NCBI GenBank assembly: GCA_015068975.1
Contig: SVJM01000015.1
Coordinates: forward strand, 1 to 46,380
Source of the DNA: Oscillospiraceae bacterium
GTDB lineage: Bacteria; Bacillota; Clostridia; UMGS1810
DNA: 46,380 bases
Reading direction: 5' to 3'
This document shows positions 1 through 9,307 of this stretch, piece by piece. Under the pieces are notes generated by a model. That model was not told the origin of the DNA. It saw nothing but the letters and a program-made list of their open reading frames with translations, and did not search any database. Both the position numbers and the translations under genes were made by a program. Position 1 is the stretch's first letter; each line of letters begins with the position of its first letter.

Positions 1-2
1 CT

Positions 3-503
3 GAGCTTGAAAAGTATTCTGATAACTGGGCGATTCAGGATTGGGCAAGAACACCTATGGGTTTTATGAATGCACTTGGACTTGTAAAGGGCGTTTCGGA
101 TACTGCGATTGACCCCGAAGGAAAATGTACCATCGAGCAGGCAGCAGTTGTTGCAAACCGTTCGGTAAATGCCGACCAGATTGGATGGTATCAGAGCAAT
201 CCTGCAATAGGAGACATTTCTCTGAATTATGAAAACGACTTTTTCCATGCACCGGATGAACACGCACCCACTCAGGCAGACTACACCAACGGACTGCGTG
301 TATGGGTACACAGCCCTATGTCAGGATATCAGAAGGCTTCGGAAAATCCCGATGTTGATATTGATGTTATACAATCCTGCTGGCTTCCCACGACCTATCC
401 CTTTGCAGACTTTCCGATGTGGCTTCAGGCAGAAGATTTTAAGCCTATCAAGGATTTAAAGCCCGATGACGAGGCGAACTTCAATCAGTTTTACGGTAAA
501 TAA
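3..503 (+). CDS. SLH-domain surface protein, 3' end only
   Basis: The reading frame is open from the first bases of the window, so the gene starts upstream and only its last 166 residues are seen. Residues about 5-50 look like the end of an S-layer homology domain: tryptophans in a helix, then GLVKGVSDTAIDP, then a TIEQAAVVANR helix. SLH domains hold proteins to cell-wall secondary polymers, so the product is probably exported and surface bound. The roughly 110 residues after it (rich in Trp, Pro and Asp) match no family I recognise. The stop is TAA at 501-503. Two further SLH proteins lie at the other end of the window. Confidence 0.75.
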   Translation, partial: ELEKYSDNWAIQDWARTPMGFMNALGLVKGVSDTAIDPEGKCTIEQAAVVANRSVNADQIGWYQSNPAIGDISLNYENDFFHAPDEHAPTQADYTNGLRVWVHSPMSGYQKASENPDVDIDVIQSCWLPTTYPFADFPMWLQAEDFKPIKDLKPDDEANFNQFYGK

Positions 504-662
504 GGAGGATTTGAAGCTCTCTCTGAAGGTTGTGAAACTCAGGAGGAAGCAACAATAAATGCAGGAAGCCAAAAGCTTGAAGAAGCTGTTGAACTTCTTG
601 ACGAATATAACAAAGCATTAGAAGAACTTGCTAAAGAGCACGGCTCAGAAGTTGAGTATTAA
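504..662 (+). pseudogene. In-frame coding remnant after the SLH stop codon
   Basis: Directly after the TAA at 501-503 the same frame stays open for 52 codons, to TAA at 660-662. It reads like real protein: an acidic amphipathic helix containing KLEEAVELLDEYNKALEELA, with codon use like the neighbouring genes. This frame has no ATG, GTG or TTG, so it cannot start on its own. It is most simply the C-terminal end of a former gene fused here by a deletion; a recent nonsense mutation in a longer SLH protein, or readthrough, are the alternatives. An AAGGAGG overlaps the stop, but frames starting just after it are very short. Confidence 0.4.
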
Positions 663-702
663 TAGTAGAACAGTGTATTGAGAAAATTGAATGCAAAAAA
701 CT

Positions 703-734
703 ACCAAAGGCACTCCAAACGGAGTGCCTTTGGT
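703..734. terminator. 14-bp perfect hairpin, probable terminator
   Basis: ACCAAAGGCACTCC (703-716) pairs perfectly with 721-734 across an AAAC loop. On the plus strand no T-run follows. On the minus strand the stem is followed by GTTTTTTG, the classic intrinsic terminator layout. It may end transcription from both sides of this non-coding gap. Confidence 0.6.
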
Positions 735-867
735 GTATCTGACGATATGATGATAGCAAGAAATAATTTGCCTAAATTGCAATACAGCAGAAATAATTAA
801 ATTAAACGGAAATGATATTTCAAAGATGCTCTTTTGGAGAAATGCCGGGAAATATATCTAATTTTTT

Positions 868-935
868 GGGAAAAAACGCAAAAAAACACTTAAAATATGG
901 AAAAAATGCGAAAAAATAAGGAAAAAACCGAAAAT
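868..935 (+). promoter_or_regulatory. Phased A-tracts upstream of the glgB promoter
   Basis: Runs of four to seven A are centred near 873, 883, 893, 903, 913, 924 and 932, a spacing close to one DNA turn. A-tracts in helical phase bend DNA. They end just upstream of the predicted promoter, where curved DNA often helps RNA polymerase binding. The rest of the 735-1010 gap is AT-rich and shows no gene. Confidence 0.55.
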
Positions 936-940
936 AGTAC

Positions 941-969
941 TGGAAATTTGGATTATACAGTGATATAAT
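941..969 (+). promoter_or_regulatory. glgB operon promoter
   Basis: A perfect TATAAT -10 box lies at 964-969. The -35 region about 17-18 bp upstream (around 940-946) matches the consensus poorly. The ribosome binding site AGGGGG at 998-1003 sits seven bases before the TTG start of glgB. Confidence 0.5.
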
Positions 970-1010
970 ATAGATATATATACCTATATATAATTAAAGG
1001 GGGAAGCATA

Positions 1011-2918
1011 TTGGCAAAGATTACCCGTAATAATAAAAAAATTGATTATGTGAAAGAATGGCAGGACTTTCTTTCAGGACATAATTTCAATATGTATAAT
1101 CTTCTGGGATGTCATAAGGACTTTCAGAACTTAAAAGACGGATATGTTTTCAGAGTATGGGCACCTAACGCAAAAAGTGTCAGTCTTACAGGTGAGTTCA
1201 ACAACTGGAACACAAAAGACCTTATGATGAAAAATATCGGCTATGGAATATGGGAGATATTTTGCGACTTTGTAAATGTTTATGACAGTTACAAATTTTG
1301 TATACAAAAAAGTGACGGATCCTTTGTCTTAAAATCTGACCCCTATGCGTTTCACTCAGAAACAAGACCCGGCAATGCTTCCAAGGTATATTCCCTTGAT
1401 GGATTCAAGTGGACTGATGACAAATATGTTCAGGAACGAAAAGAAAAAAATCAGCTTAAGAGTCCTATGAACATATATGAGGTACACCTTGGTTCATGGA
1501 GAAGGTTTGACGATGGTAATTTCTTCTCATACAAAGATCTTGCAAAAGAGCTGATACCTTATGTGAAAAAGATGGGCTATACCCATATAGAGCTTATGCC
1601 TGTAAGTGAGTATCCCTTTGACCCATCATGGGGATATCAGGTGACAGGGTATTATTCACCTACCTCCAGATACGGCACACCTCATGATTTTATGGAGTTT
1701 ATAAATGCTGCACATAAGGCGGGGATTGGTGTTATAGTTGACTGGGTTCCTGCACATTTTCCAAAGGATGAGTGCGGACTCTATGAGTTTGACGGAAGCT
1801 GTCTTTATGAATACACTGATTCCAGAAAAAATGAGCACCCACATTGGGGCACAAGAATATTTGATTACGAAAAGGGAGAAGTAATATCCTTTCTTGTATC
1901 AAACGCAGTATATTGGTTTGACAAATTTCATATAGATGGTATAAGAGTAGACGCTGTTGCATCCATGCTTTATCTTGATTATGGCAAGGAAGAGGGACAA
2001 TGGGTAAGAAATAAATACGGCTCAAATATCAACCTTGAAGCTGTTGAATTTTTAAAGACTCTTAATACTGCTGTATTTGAAAGATTTGGATATGCTCTAA
2101 TGATAGCAGAAGAGTCAACAGCATTCCCTGGGGTTACAAAGCCACCCTATGACGGAGGGCTTGGGTTTAATCTCAAGTGGAATATGGGCTGGATGAACGA
2201 TATGACGGAATATATGTCCATGGATCCTTTGTTCAGACGTGATCATCAGAACAAAATCACATTTTCTCTTACCTATGCATTTTCGGAGAATTACGTGCTT
2301 CCTCTGTCTCACGATGAGGTGGTTCACGGCAAATGCTCTCTTGTAAACAAGATGCCGGGTGAGTATGAACAGAAGTTTGACAACTTAAGGGCTTTTTATG
2401 GATATATGATGATCCATCCGGGAAAGAAGCTATCCTTTATGGGCAATGAATTTGCACAGTTTATAGAGTGGGATTTCAAAAAGGGCCTTGACTGGTTGCT
2501 TCTTGATTATGAACCTCACAAAAAGATGCAGGCATATGTTGAGGATCTGAACAAATTTTATCTTAAACATCCCGCAATGTGGGAGAATGACTCCGACTGG
2601 GAGGGCTTTAAGTGGATTGCCTGCGATGATAACGCACAGAGCATTATAGCATTACGACGTATAGACAAAGACGGAGACGAGGTTATAAGTGTATCCAACT
2701 TCTGTCCTGTAGAGAGAGAGGGTTACCGCATAGGCGTCCCCTATGAGGGAAAGTACAGACTGGTGCTTACCAGTGATGATATCAAATACGGCGGACACAC
2801 CCAAAAAGGCAAAGTCTACAGTACAAAGAAGGTGCCGATGCACGGTTTTGATCAGAGCATAGGTATAAAGATACCTGCTATGAGTACAAGCTATTTTAAA
2901 CTTGTCAAGTCAAAGTAA
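1011..2918 (+). CDS. glgB: 1,4-alpha-glucan (glycogen) branching enzyme
   Basis: GlgB cuts alpha-1,4 chains and rejoins them as alpha-1,6 branches, in the cytoplasm. The 635 residues fit the short clostridial form: a CBM48 module at about 45-130 ([21 protein letters not shown] region), a GH13 barrel at about 150-520 and a C-terminal beta domain. By alignment with the family, the catalytic residues are Asp314 in GIRVDAV, Glu367 in IAEEST and Asp435 in [10 protein letters not shown]. The start is TTG at 1011, chosen because AGGGGG lies at the right distance. It is the first gene of the glycogen operon; glgC follows after a 34-base gap. Confidence 0.96.
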   Translation: MAKITRNNKKIDYVKEWQDFLSGHNFNMYNLLGCHKDFQNLKDGYVFRVWAPNAKSVSLTGEFNNWNTKDLMMKNIGYGIWEIFCDFVNVYDSYKFCIQKSDGSFVLKSDPYAFHSETRPGNASKVYSLDGFKWTDDKYVQERKEKNQLKSPMNIYEVHLGSWRRFDDGNFFSYKDLAKELIPYVKKMGYTHIELMPVSEYPFDPSWGYQVTGYYSPTSRYGTPHDFMEFINAAHKAGIGVIVDWVPAHFPKDECGLYEFDGSCLYEYTDSRKNEHPHWGTRIFDYEKGEVISFLVSNAVYWFDKFHIDGIRVDAVASMLYLDYGKEEGQWVRNKYGSNINLEAVEFLKTLNTAVFERFGYALMIAEESTAFPGVTKPPYDGGLGFNLKWNMGWMNDMTEYMSMDPLFRRDHQNKITFSLTYAFSENYVLPLSHDEVVHGKCSLVNKMPGEYEQKFDNLRAFYGYMMIHPGKKLSFMGNEFAQFIEWDFKKGLDWLLLDYEPHKKMQAYVEDLNKFYLKHPAMWENDSDWEGFKWIACDDNAQSIIALRRIDKDGDEVISVSNFCPVEREGYRIGVPYEGKYRLVLTSDDIKYGGHTQKGKVYSTKKVPMHGFDQSIGIKIPAMSTSYFKLVKSK

Positions 2919-2952
2919 AAGATTATTAAAATTTTATAAGGTGGTGCATACA

Positions 2953-4143
2953 ATGATTAGAAGGCGTAAAGAATGTGTAGCCATGCTTTTAGCCGGCGGA
3001 CAGGGAAGCAGACTCAAGGTTTTGACTGAGTACACAGCAAAGCCTGCTGTTCCATTCGGAGGAAAATACAGAATCATTGATTTTCCTTTATCAAATTGTA
3101 TCAACTCAGGAATTGACACCGTAGGAATTTTAACACAATATCAGCCATTGGAGCTGAACAACTATATAGGAAACGGCAGACCGTGGGGCTTAAATAAGAA
3201 CTACGGCGGAGCACATATATTGCCGCCCTATTCCAGAAATGGCAAGTCAGAATGGTATAAGGGTACAGCTAATGCTATTTATCAGAATATCCATTTTATA
3301 AATATGTACAATCCTGAATATGTTCTTATCCTTTCAGGGGACCATATTTATACAATGGATTACAATAAGATGCTCAAATTCCACGAAAAAAAGAAGGCAG
3401 ACTGTACAATTGCAGTACTGGATGTTCCTTTGAAGGAAGCATCAAGATTTGGTATTATGACTACTGATGAAGAGGACAAAATCTTTAAGTTTGAAGAAAA
3501 GCCAAAGAATCCTACCAGTACAAAGGCATCTATGGGTATATATATATTCAACTGGGAAGTGCTTAAGGAATACCTTATCGCTGATGAAAATGACCCGAAA
3601 TCCGACAACGATTTCGGCAAGAACATCATCCCGAATCTTCTTAAGGACGGTAAAGGACTTTATGCATATGAGTTTGACGGATACTGGAAGGATGTAGGGA
3701 CTATCGACAGTCTCTGGGAAGCAAATATGGATCTTCTTGATCCTTCAAGTGGTATTTCCTTGGGTAAGGGCAACAAGAAAATATATGCAAGAAACTACGC
3801 TGCTCCTCCTACAGAAATCTCCGCTACATCTGATGTAAAAAATTCATTTATTGCAGAAGGATGTACAATAAGAGGTAAGGTGGAAAACAGTATTATATTT
3901 ACAGGATGCGAGATAGAGAAAGGCGCACATATTGTAGACAGTGTTGTTATGCCTAATACTCATATTATGGCGAATACCGATGTACTCTATTCCATCATCG
4001 GTGAAAATGTAACAGTTGGCAAAAACTGTGTTGTAGGCGGAGAGCCTTCCGATTACGACAAAAAAGATTGGGGTATTACTGTTATAGGTAAGGACAACGA
4101 GATAGAAGACAGCACAGTAATCAAACCAAAAGAGATTTTATAA
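2953..4143 (+). CDS. glgC: Glucose-1-phosphate adenylyltransferase, catalytic subunit
   Basis: GlgC makes ADP-glucose from glucose-1-phosphate and ATP, the committed step of glycogen synthesis. I place the start at ATG 2953, behind AAGGTGG at 2938-2944; an in-frame ATG at 2902 would overlap glgB and lacks a ribosome binding site. The 396-residue protein has the nucleotide loop AGGQGSRL at residues 14-21, [15 protein letters not shown] after it, [10 protein letters not shown] with the metal-binding Asp130, and a C-terminal left-handed beta helix of hexapeptide repeats (about 290-390). Its paralogue glgD is next, and the two probably form a mixed tetramer. Confidence 0.95.
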   Translation: MIRRRKECVAMLLAGGQGSRLKVLTEYTAKPAVPFGGKYRIIDFPLSNCINSGIDTVGILTQYQPLELNNYIGNGRPWGLNKNYGGAHILPPYSRNGKSEWYKGTANAIYQNIHFINMYNPEYVLILSGDHIYTMDYNKMLKFHEKKKADCTIAVLDVPLKEASRFGIMTTDEEDKIFKFEEKPKNPTSTKASMGIYIFNWEVLKEYLIADENDPKSDNDFGKNIIPNLLKDGKGLYAYEFDGYWKDVGTIDSLWEANMDLLDPSSGISLGKGNKKIYARNYAAPPTEISATSDVKNSFIAEGCTIRGKVENSIIFTGCEIEKGAHIVDSVVMPNTHIMANTDVLYSIIGENVTVGKNCVVGGEPSDYDKKDWGITVIGKDNEIEDSTVIKPKEIL

Positions 4144-4160
4144 GGGGAGGTGCGTTTTTT

Positions 4161-5273
4161 ATGAAAATGGCAGGAATTATTTTTTCTAACATTTATGATA
4201 ACACCATGGCAGAGCTTACAAAACACAGAACAATGGCTTCTGTACCCTTCGGCGGGAGATACCGTCATATAGACTTTGTTCTTTCAAATATGGTTAATTC
4301 AGGTATTCAGTCAGTGGGTGCCATAACTAAATATCACTATAAATCCCTTATGGACCATTTGGGAACACTTGACGAATGGGACCTTGATACAAAGACCGGT
4401 GGTTTTTATCTGATACCGCCTTTCCTTGAAGGACAGACTTCAGTATACAGAGGAAAGATAGAAGCATTAAGTGGAGCTATGAGCTTTGTTACAAGATGCG
4501 GATGCGATTATGTACTTTTGTCAGATTCTACAGTAATATGCAATATTGATTATGACGAGATTCTGGAGAATCACGTTGCATCAGGCAAGGATGTTACTGT
4601 TATTGCAAACAGAGATCCGCACCTTATCAATGAACCAAAGGAATTTGTGGTAAATGCCTATAAGGGCAAGGTAATAGATGTTGCCTTAAACTGTGTCACA
4701 GGCAAGGATGACTATATCGGTATGGGTATGTTCATTATGAGCATAGACAAGATGGTAGAGATGGTCAATGACTGTGTATCAAGAGGCAAATATCATTTCG
4801 AAAAAGACTTTATACAAAAAGAATTCAATGATGGAACTATATCATTGAATCTTTATGAGTTCAAAGGAACAGTACTTCGTAACAACTGTATCGTTTCATA
4901 TTTTGAAAACAGTATGAAGCTTCTTGATTATAAGGTAAGAAAAGAAATATTCTCCAAAAACGGACCTATCTATACCAAAGTCCGTGACGAAAAGCCTACC
5001 TACTACGGAGCTTCAAGTGAAGTGGATAACTGTATCATAGCAGATGGTTGTGATATAAGAGGTAAGGTAGAAAACTGCGTAATATTCAGAAATGTTACCA
5101 TTGAAGAGGGTGCTGTGGTTAAAAATTCCATCATCATCCAGGGTACAACCATCAAGAAGGATTGTAACATCGAATATGTGGTAGCGGATAAGGATGTAGT
5201 ATTCACCGAAGGAAGGAAGCTTATAGGCGCACCTACTGCACCTGTAATAATCAACAAAGGAGAAACAGTATAA
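4161..5273 (+). CDS. glgD: ADP-glucose pyrophosphorylase regulatory subunit GlgD
   Basis: A GlgC paralogue of 370 residues. It keeps the fold landmarks VPFGGRYRHIDFVLSN and a C-terminal beta helix, but the N-terminal nucleotide loop AGGxGxRL of GlgC is replaced by GIIFSNIYDNT. This is the usual state of clostridial GlgD, which in studied Bacillota raises the activity of GlgC rather than acting alone. GGGGAGGTG at 4144-4152 precedes the ATG at 4161. The 17-base gap after glgC implies joint translation. Confidence 0.93.
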   Translation: MKMAGIIFSNIYDNTMAELTKHRTMASVPFGGRYRHIDFVLSNMVNSGIQSVGAITKYHYKSLMDHLGTLDEWDLDTKTGGFYLIPPFLEGQTSVYRGKIEALSGAMSFVTRCGCDYVLLSDSTVICNIDYDEILENHVASGKDVTVIANRDPHLINEPKEFVVNAYKGKVIDVALNCVTGKDDYIGMGMFIMSIDKMVEMVNDCVSRGKYHFEKDFIQKEFNDGTISLNLYEFKGTVLRNNCIVSYFENSMKLLDYKVRKEIFSKNGPIYTKVRDEKPTYYGASSEVDNCIIADGCDIRGKVENCVIFRNVTIEEGAVVKNSIIIQGTTIKKDCNIEYVVADKDVVFTEGRKLIGAPTAPVIINKGETV

Positions 5274-5322
5274 ATAACAACAACTACACAGATTATGTAC
5301 TGTGTATGGAAAGGGGAAACTT

Positions 5323-6747
5323 ATGAAAATTCTGTTTGCCGCATCTGAAGCGGCTCCCTTTGCAAAATCGGGTGGATTGGGTGATGTAGCCCAGGCACTT
5401 CCCACTCAGCTTGCAAAAAACAAAAACGTTGAAGTAAGAGTAGTAATTCCTTATTACAAAAGAATAAAGGACAATCCGGAGATTAACCCTGAGTTTGTCA
5501 CAAGCTTCGGGGTGGATCTTGCATGGAGAAGAATCCATGTGGGAATCTTTAAGACAACCTACAAGAAGGTCACATACTACTTTATCGACAATGAATACTA
5601 TTTTGCCAGAGATACATTCTACGGACATTTCGATGATGGCGAGAGATTTGCATATTTTTCAAAGGCAATTCTTGAGATGATAGCCCATATCGATTTTGTG
5701 CCGGATGTTATCCATACAAACGACTGGCAGACGGCACTTATTCCTGTATATCTTAAGGGAATCTATGCAAAGGATCCTTTATATCAGGGCATAAGAACAG
5801 TATTTACAATCCATAATATAGAATATCAGGGCAAAATGCCAAACGAATTTTTCAAGGATGTTATCGGTCTTGATGAAGGTATGAGAAGCGTACTCACATA
5901 TGACGGTTGTATCAACTTTATGAAAGCGGCAATCGTTCTCTGTGACAAGCTTACTACTGTATCTGAGACTTATTCATATGAAATAAGATATCCTTATTTT
6001 TCACATGGCTTAAGTGATATCATCAAAGAAAATGAATACAAAATTGAGGGTATCGTAAATGGTATTGATACAGATATATACAATCCTTCCAAGGACAAAT
6101 ATATCCAGACAAAATACAAAAGCGGTGAGCTTTCAAAGAAGGCAAAAAATAAAGAGCACCTTCAGAAGAAGCTTGGCCTTGAAGTAAATCCTGATATCCC
6201 TGTAGTGGCAATCATATCACGTCTTGTATCCCATAAGGGGCTTGATCTTGTGGAAAGAGTCTTAAATGAGATTATAGGACTTAATGTGGAGTTTATTGTG
6301 CTTGGTACAGGGGACAAGAGATATGAAGATATGTTCAACTTCACTGCATACAATCATCCGTCAAGAATGGCGTCACTTATTAAGTTTGACCCGGTACTTG
6401 CAAGTGAGGTATATGCAGGTGCAGACATACTTCTTATGCCAAGCAAATCCGAGCCTTGTGGACTTTCGCAGCTTATAGCAATGCGCTATGGTACAATTCC
6501 GGTAGTAAGAGAAACAGGTGGCTTGAATGACACTGTTCCTCCAATCAATACCGAGACACTTGAAGGCAGAGGCTTTACCTTCAAAGGATATAATGCTCAC
6601 GATATGCTGGATGCTGTAAGTCGTGCAGTAAGCTTTTATTACGACAAGCCAAAGTACGAAAAAATTGTGAAATCCATTATGGATTTCAAGTCTGACTGGA
6701 CTATTTCTGCGGCTAAATATGTCAATGTTTATAAAAGTATAATATAA
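5323..6747 (+). CDS. glgA: Glycogen synthase (ADP-glucose, GT5)
   Basis: GlgA adds glucose from ADP-glucose to the non-reducing ends of glycogen. The 474-residue protein starts MKILFAASEAAPFAKSGGLG; Lys15 in KSGGLGDV is the ADP-glucose contact. The C-terminal half holds the GT5 motif PSKSEPCGLSQL with Glu377, followed by the RETGGL turn. I chose ATG 5323 over the upstream in-frame GTG at 5302 because AAAGGGG sits 5310-5315 just before it. A 7-bp hairpin (5285-5306) lies between glgD and this ribosome binding site and could tune translation. Confidence 0.96.
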   Translation: MKILFAASEAAPFAKSGGLGDVAQALPTQLAKNKNVEVRVVIPYYKRIKDNPEINPEFVTSFGVDLAWRRIHVGIFKTTYKKVTYYFIDNEYYFARDTFYGHFDDGERFAYFSKAILEMIAHIDFVPDVIHTNDWQTALIPVYLKGIYAKDPLYQGIRTVFTIHNIEYQGKMPNEFFKDVIGLDEGMRSVLTYDGCINFMKAAIVLCDKLTTVSETYSYEIRYPYFSHGLSDIIKENEYKIEGIVNGIDTDIYNPSKDKYIQTKYKSGELSKKAKNKEHLQKKLGLEVNPDIPVVAIISRLVSHKGLDLVERVLNEIIGLNVEFIVLGTGDKRYEDMFNFTAYNHPSRMASLIKFDPVLASEVYAGADILLMPSKSEPCGLSQLIAMRYGTIPVVRETGGLNDTVPPINTETLEGRGFTFKGYNAHDMLDAVSRAVSFYYDKPKYEKIVKSIMDFKSDWTISAAKYVNVYKSII

Positions 6748-6829
6748 TAAAATATCATCACATATTTGTGTTTGATTTATGGGAAATCCCACCATTTGTA
6801 ATAACATTAGTAAGGAGAGAAAGTAAGAA

Positions 6830-9244
6830 ATGGCGTACAAAAAAGAAGAAATCCTTCAGCTTATAGACAAAGAGTGTCTCAATAACTATGGCTGCTATCT
6901 GAAGGAAGCAACAGAAAGACAGGTCTACAAATCAGTATGCAGAGTTGTCAAAGATTTACTTGCAGCAAAGAGAAAAGAATTTAATGAGTCATATGACAAA
7001 AAAGACGGAAAACAGGTTTATTATATGTCAATGGAGTTTCTTGTTGGTACATCCTTAAGAAACAACCTTTACAATCTTGGACTTGAATCAGTGTTTGCAA
7101 AAGCTTTGAAAGACGGTGGTGTAGACATCAACCGTATGTATGAGCTTGAGCCTGATGCAGGTCTTGGTAACGGTGGTCTTGGCAGACTTGCATCTTGCTA
7201 TATGGATGCTATGACAAGCGTTGGTATGATGGGAACAGGTTTTTCTATCAGATATGAATTCGGTATCTTCAAGCAGAAGATTGTAGACGGCTGGCAGATG
7301 GAATTCCCTGACAACTGGCTTGAAATGGGCGATGTATGGCTCAATCAGAGAAAAGATGAGTCCTTCGAAGTAAAATTCGGCGGCCATGTTGTAGAAGAAT
7401 GGTTAGATGGCAAACTTAATGTAAGACAGGAAGGATATAATTCTGTTATTGCTGTGCCATATGATATGTTTATATCAGGTCATGATTCAAAGGCTGTAAA
7501 CAAGCTTATCCTCTGGAGTGCAAAGTCTCCGAATGCAATCGATATGAATGCATTTTCACGTGGCGAATATGTACAGAGTCTTGAAGAAAATACAATGGCA
7601 GAAGTAATCTCAAAGATTCTCTATCCTGCTGATAACCATATCGAAGGTAAGCGTCTCCGTGTGAAACAGCAGTACCTTCTTGTAAGTGCATCATTGCAGA
7701 TGATTCTTAAACGTCATCTTAAGAAATACAAAAACCTTGACAATCTTTCAGACAAGGTAGCTATCCACATCAACGATACACATCCTGCACTTTGTGTACC
7801 TGAGCTTATGAGACTTCTTGTGGATGAGTATGGATATGATTGGGACAGCGCATGGGAAATTGCACAGAAGACCCTTTCATATACAAACCACACAGTTATG
7901 AGCGAAGCTTTGGAAAGATGGCCTGAGTCACTCTTTAGTGCAGAGCTTCCAAGAGTATATCAGATTGTATGCGAAATCAATCGTCGTCTTGTACAGAGCC
8001 TCAATCAGAAATATCCGGGCGATGTGGCAAAGATTGACTATATGGCAGTTATTGCACATGGTGAAGTAAGAATGGCAAACCTTTGTCTTGCTTGCTGTCA
8101 CACAGTAAATGGTGTTTCCAAGCTTCACAGTCAGATTCTTGTAGACTCTATTTTCAGAGACTACTACAATATCACACCTGAGAAGTTTACAAATGTAACT
8201 AATGGTATCTATTACAGAAGATGGCTTTGCCAGTCAAACCCTGAGCTTACAAAGCTTATCAAAGGTCTTATCGGCAATAAGTTTATAAAAGACGCAGATG
8301 CTCTTGAAGATTTGCTGAAATATAAGGATGATAAGACAGTCCTTGAAGAACTCAGAAAGATCAAGCTTATCAAAAAGACTCAGCTTGCAGAATACATTGC
8401 ATCTGCAAACGGTGTAAATGTTGATCCTAACTCTATATTTGATATCCAGGTTAAGAGACTTCACGAGTACAAGAGACAGCTTCTTAATGTGCTTCAGATT
8501 ATGCATATGTATCTTAAGATCAAAGAAAATCCAAATGTGGATTTCGTTCCGAGAACATTTATCTTTGCAGCAAAAGCATCTGCAGGATATATGATGGCAA
8601 AGCAGATCATAAGACTTATAAGTGCTGTATCTAATCTTGTAAACTCTGACATTCAGGTAAGAGACAAACTGAAAGTAATCTTCATCGAAGACTACAGAGT
8701 ATCTTTGGCAGAAAAGATTATCCCTGCTGCAGAAATCTCCGAGCAGATTTCAATTGCAGGTAAGGAAGCATCAGGTACAGGTAATATGAAGTTTATGATA
8801 AACGGTGCTGTTACCCTTGGTACACTTGATGGTGCAAATGTGGAAATCTTTGAGCAGGTAGGAGACGAAAACATATTCCTCTTCGGACTGAAGGCTCACG
8901 AAGTTGATGAGCTCTGGGCAAGAGGCTATGACCCACAGGTATATGTGAATAACAGTCCTGAACTGAGAGCAGTTCTTGGTATGCTTACAGACGGAACTCT
9001 CGGAACAAGATTTGATGATATTCACAAATCACTTCTTACAAATTCCTTCGGCGTTGCCGATGCTTATATGACACTTGCAGACTTTGATTCTTATGTAGCT
9101 GCACAGAGAAAGGTAGATGCTGTATATAAGGATGCAGATAAGTTTACAAATATGTCACTTACAAACATCGCAAAGGCAGGTATATTCTCATCTGACAGAG
9201 CTGTTAAGGAATATGCAGATAATATCTGGAAAATGAAATATTAA
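6830..9244 (+). CDS. glgP: Glycogen/maltodextrin phosphorylase
   Basis: A GT35 phosphorylase of 804 residues that releases glucose-1-phosphate from glycogen ends using phosphate and pyridoxal phosphate. The PLP lysine is Lys654 in EASGTGNMKFMING, followed by the diagnostic TLGTLDGANVEI. LEPDAGLGNGGLGRLASC lies near residues 105-120. TAAGGAGAG precedes the ATG. It sits 82 bases after glgA, so synthesis and breakdown genes are arranged together. A terminator follows the stop. Confidence 0.96.
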   Translation: MAYKKEEILQLIDKECLNNYGCYLKEATERQVYKSVCRVVKDLLAAKRKEFNESYDKKDGKQVYYMSMEFLVGTSLRNNLYNLGLESVFAKALKDGGVDINRMYELEPDAGLGNGGLGRLASCYMDAMTSVGMMGTGFSIRYEFGIFKQKIVDGWQMEFPDNWLEMGDVWLNQRKDESFEVKFGGHVVEEWLDGKLNVRQEGYNSVIAVPYDMFISGHDSKAVNKLILWSAKSPNAIDMNAFSRGEYVQSLEENTMAEVISKILYPADNHIEGKRLRVKQQYLLVSASLQMILKRHLKKYKNLDNLSDKVAIHINDTHPALCVPELMRLLVDEYGYDWDSAWEIAQKTLSYTNHTVMSEALERWPESLFSAELPRVYQIVCEINRRLVQSLNQKYPGDVAKIDYMAVIAHGEVRMANLCLACCHTVNGVSKLHSQILVDSIFRDYYNITPEKFTNVTNGIYYRRWLCQSNPELTKLIKGLIGNKFIKDADALEDLLKYKDDKTVLEELRKIKLIKKTQLAEYIASANGVNVDPNSIFDIQVKRLHEYKRQLLNVLQIMHMYLKIKENPNVDFVPRTFIFAAKASAGYMMAKQIIRLISAVSNLVNSDIQVRDKLKVIFIEDYRVSLAEKIIPAAEISEQISIAGKEASGTGNMKFMINGAVTLGTLDGANVEIFEQVGDENIFLFGLKAHEVDELWARGYDPQVYVNNSPELRAVLGMLTDGTLGTRFDDIHKSLLTNSFGVADAYMTLADFDSYVAAQRKVDAVYKDADKFTNMSLTNIAKAGIFSSDRAVKEYADNIWKMKY

Positions 9245-9256
9245 TTTAAGTAGTAT

Positions 9257-9295
9257 AAGGGGCTGTTAGTCTTTAGCAGCTCCTTGTATATTTTT
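9257..9295 (+). terminator. Intrinsic terminator after glgP
   Basis: A 12-bp stem (9257-9268 with 9274-9285, including two G-T pairs) closes a five-base loop and is followed by a T-rich run GTATATTTTT. The next gene's ribosome binding site begins immediately after, so termination may be partial. Confidence 0.6.
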
Positions 9296-9307
9296 GGTGG
9301 AGAATAT

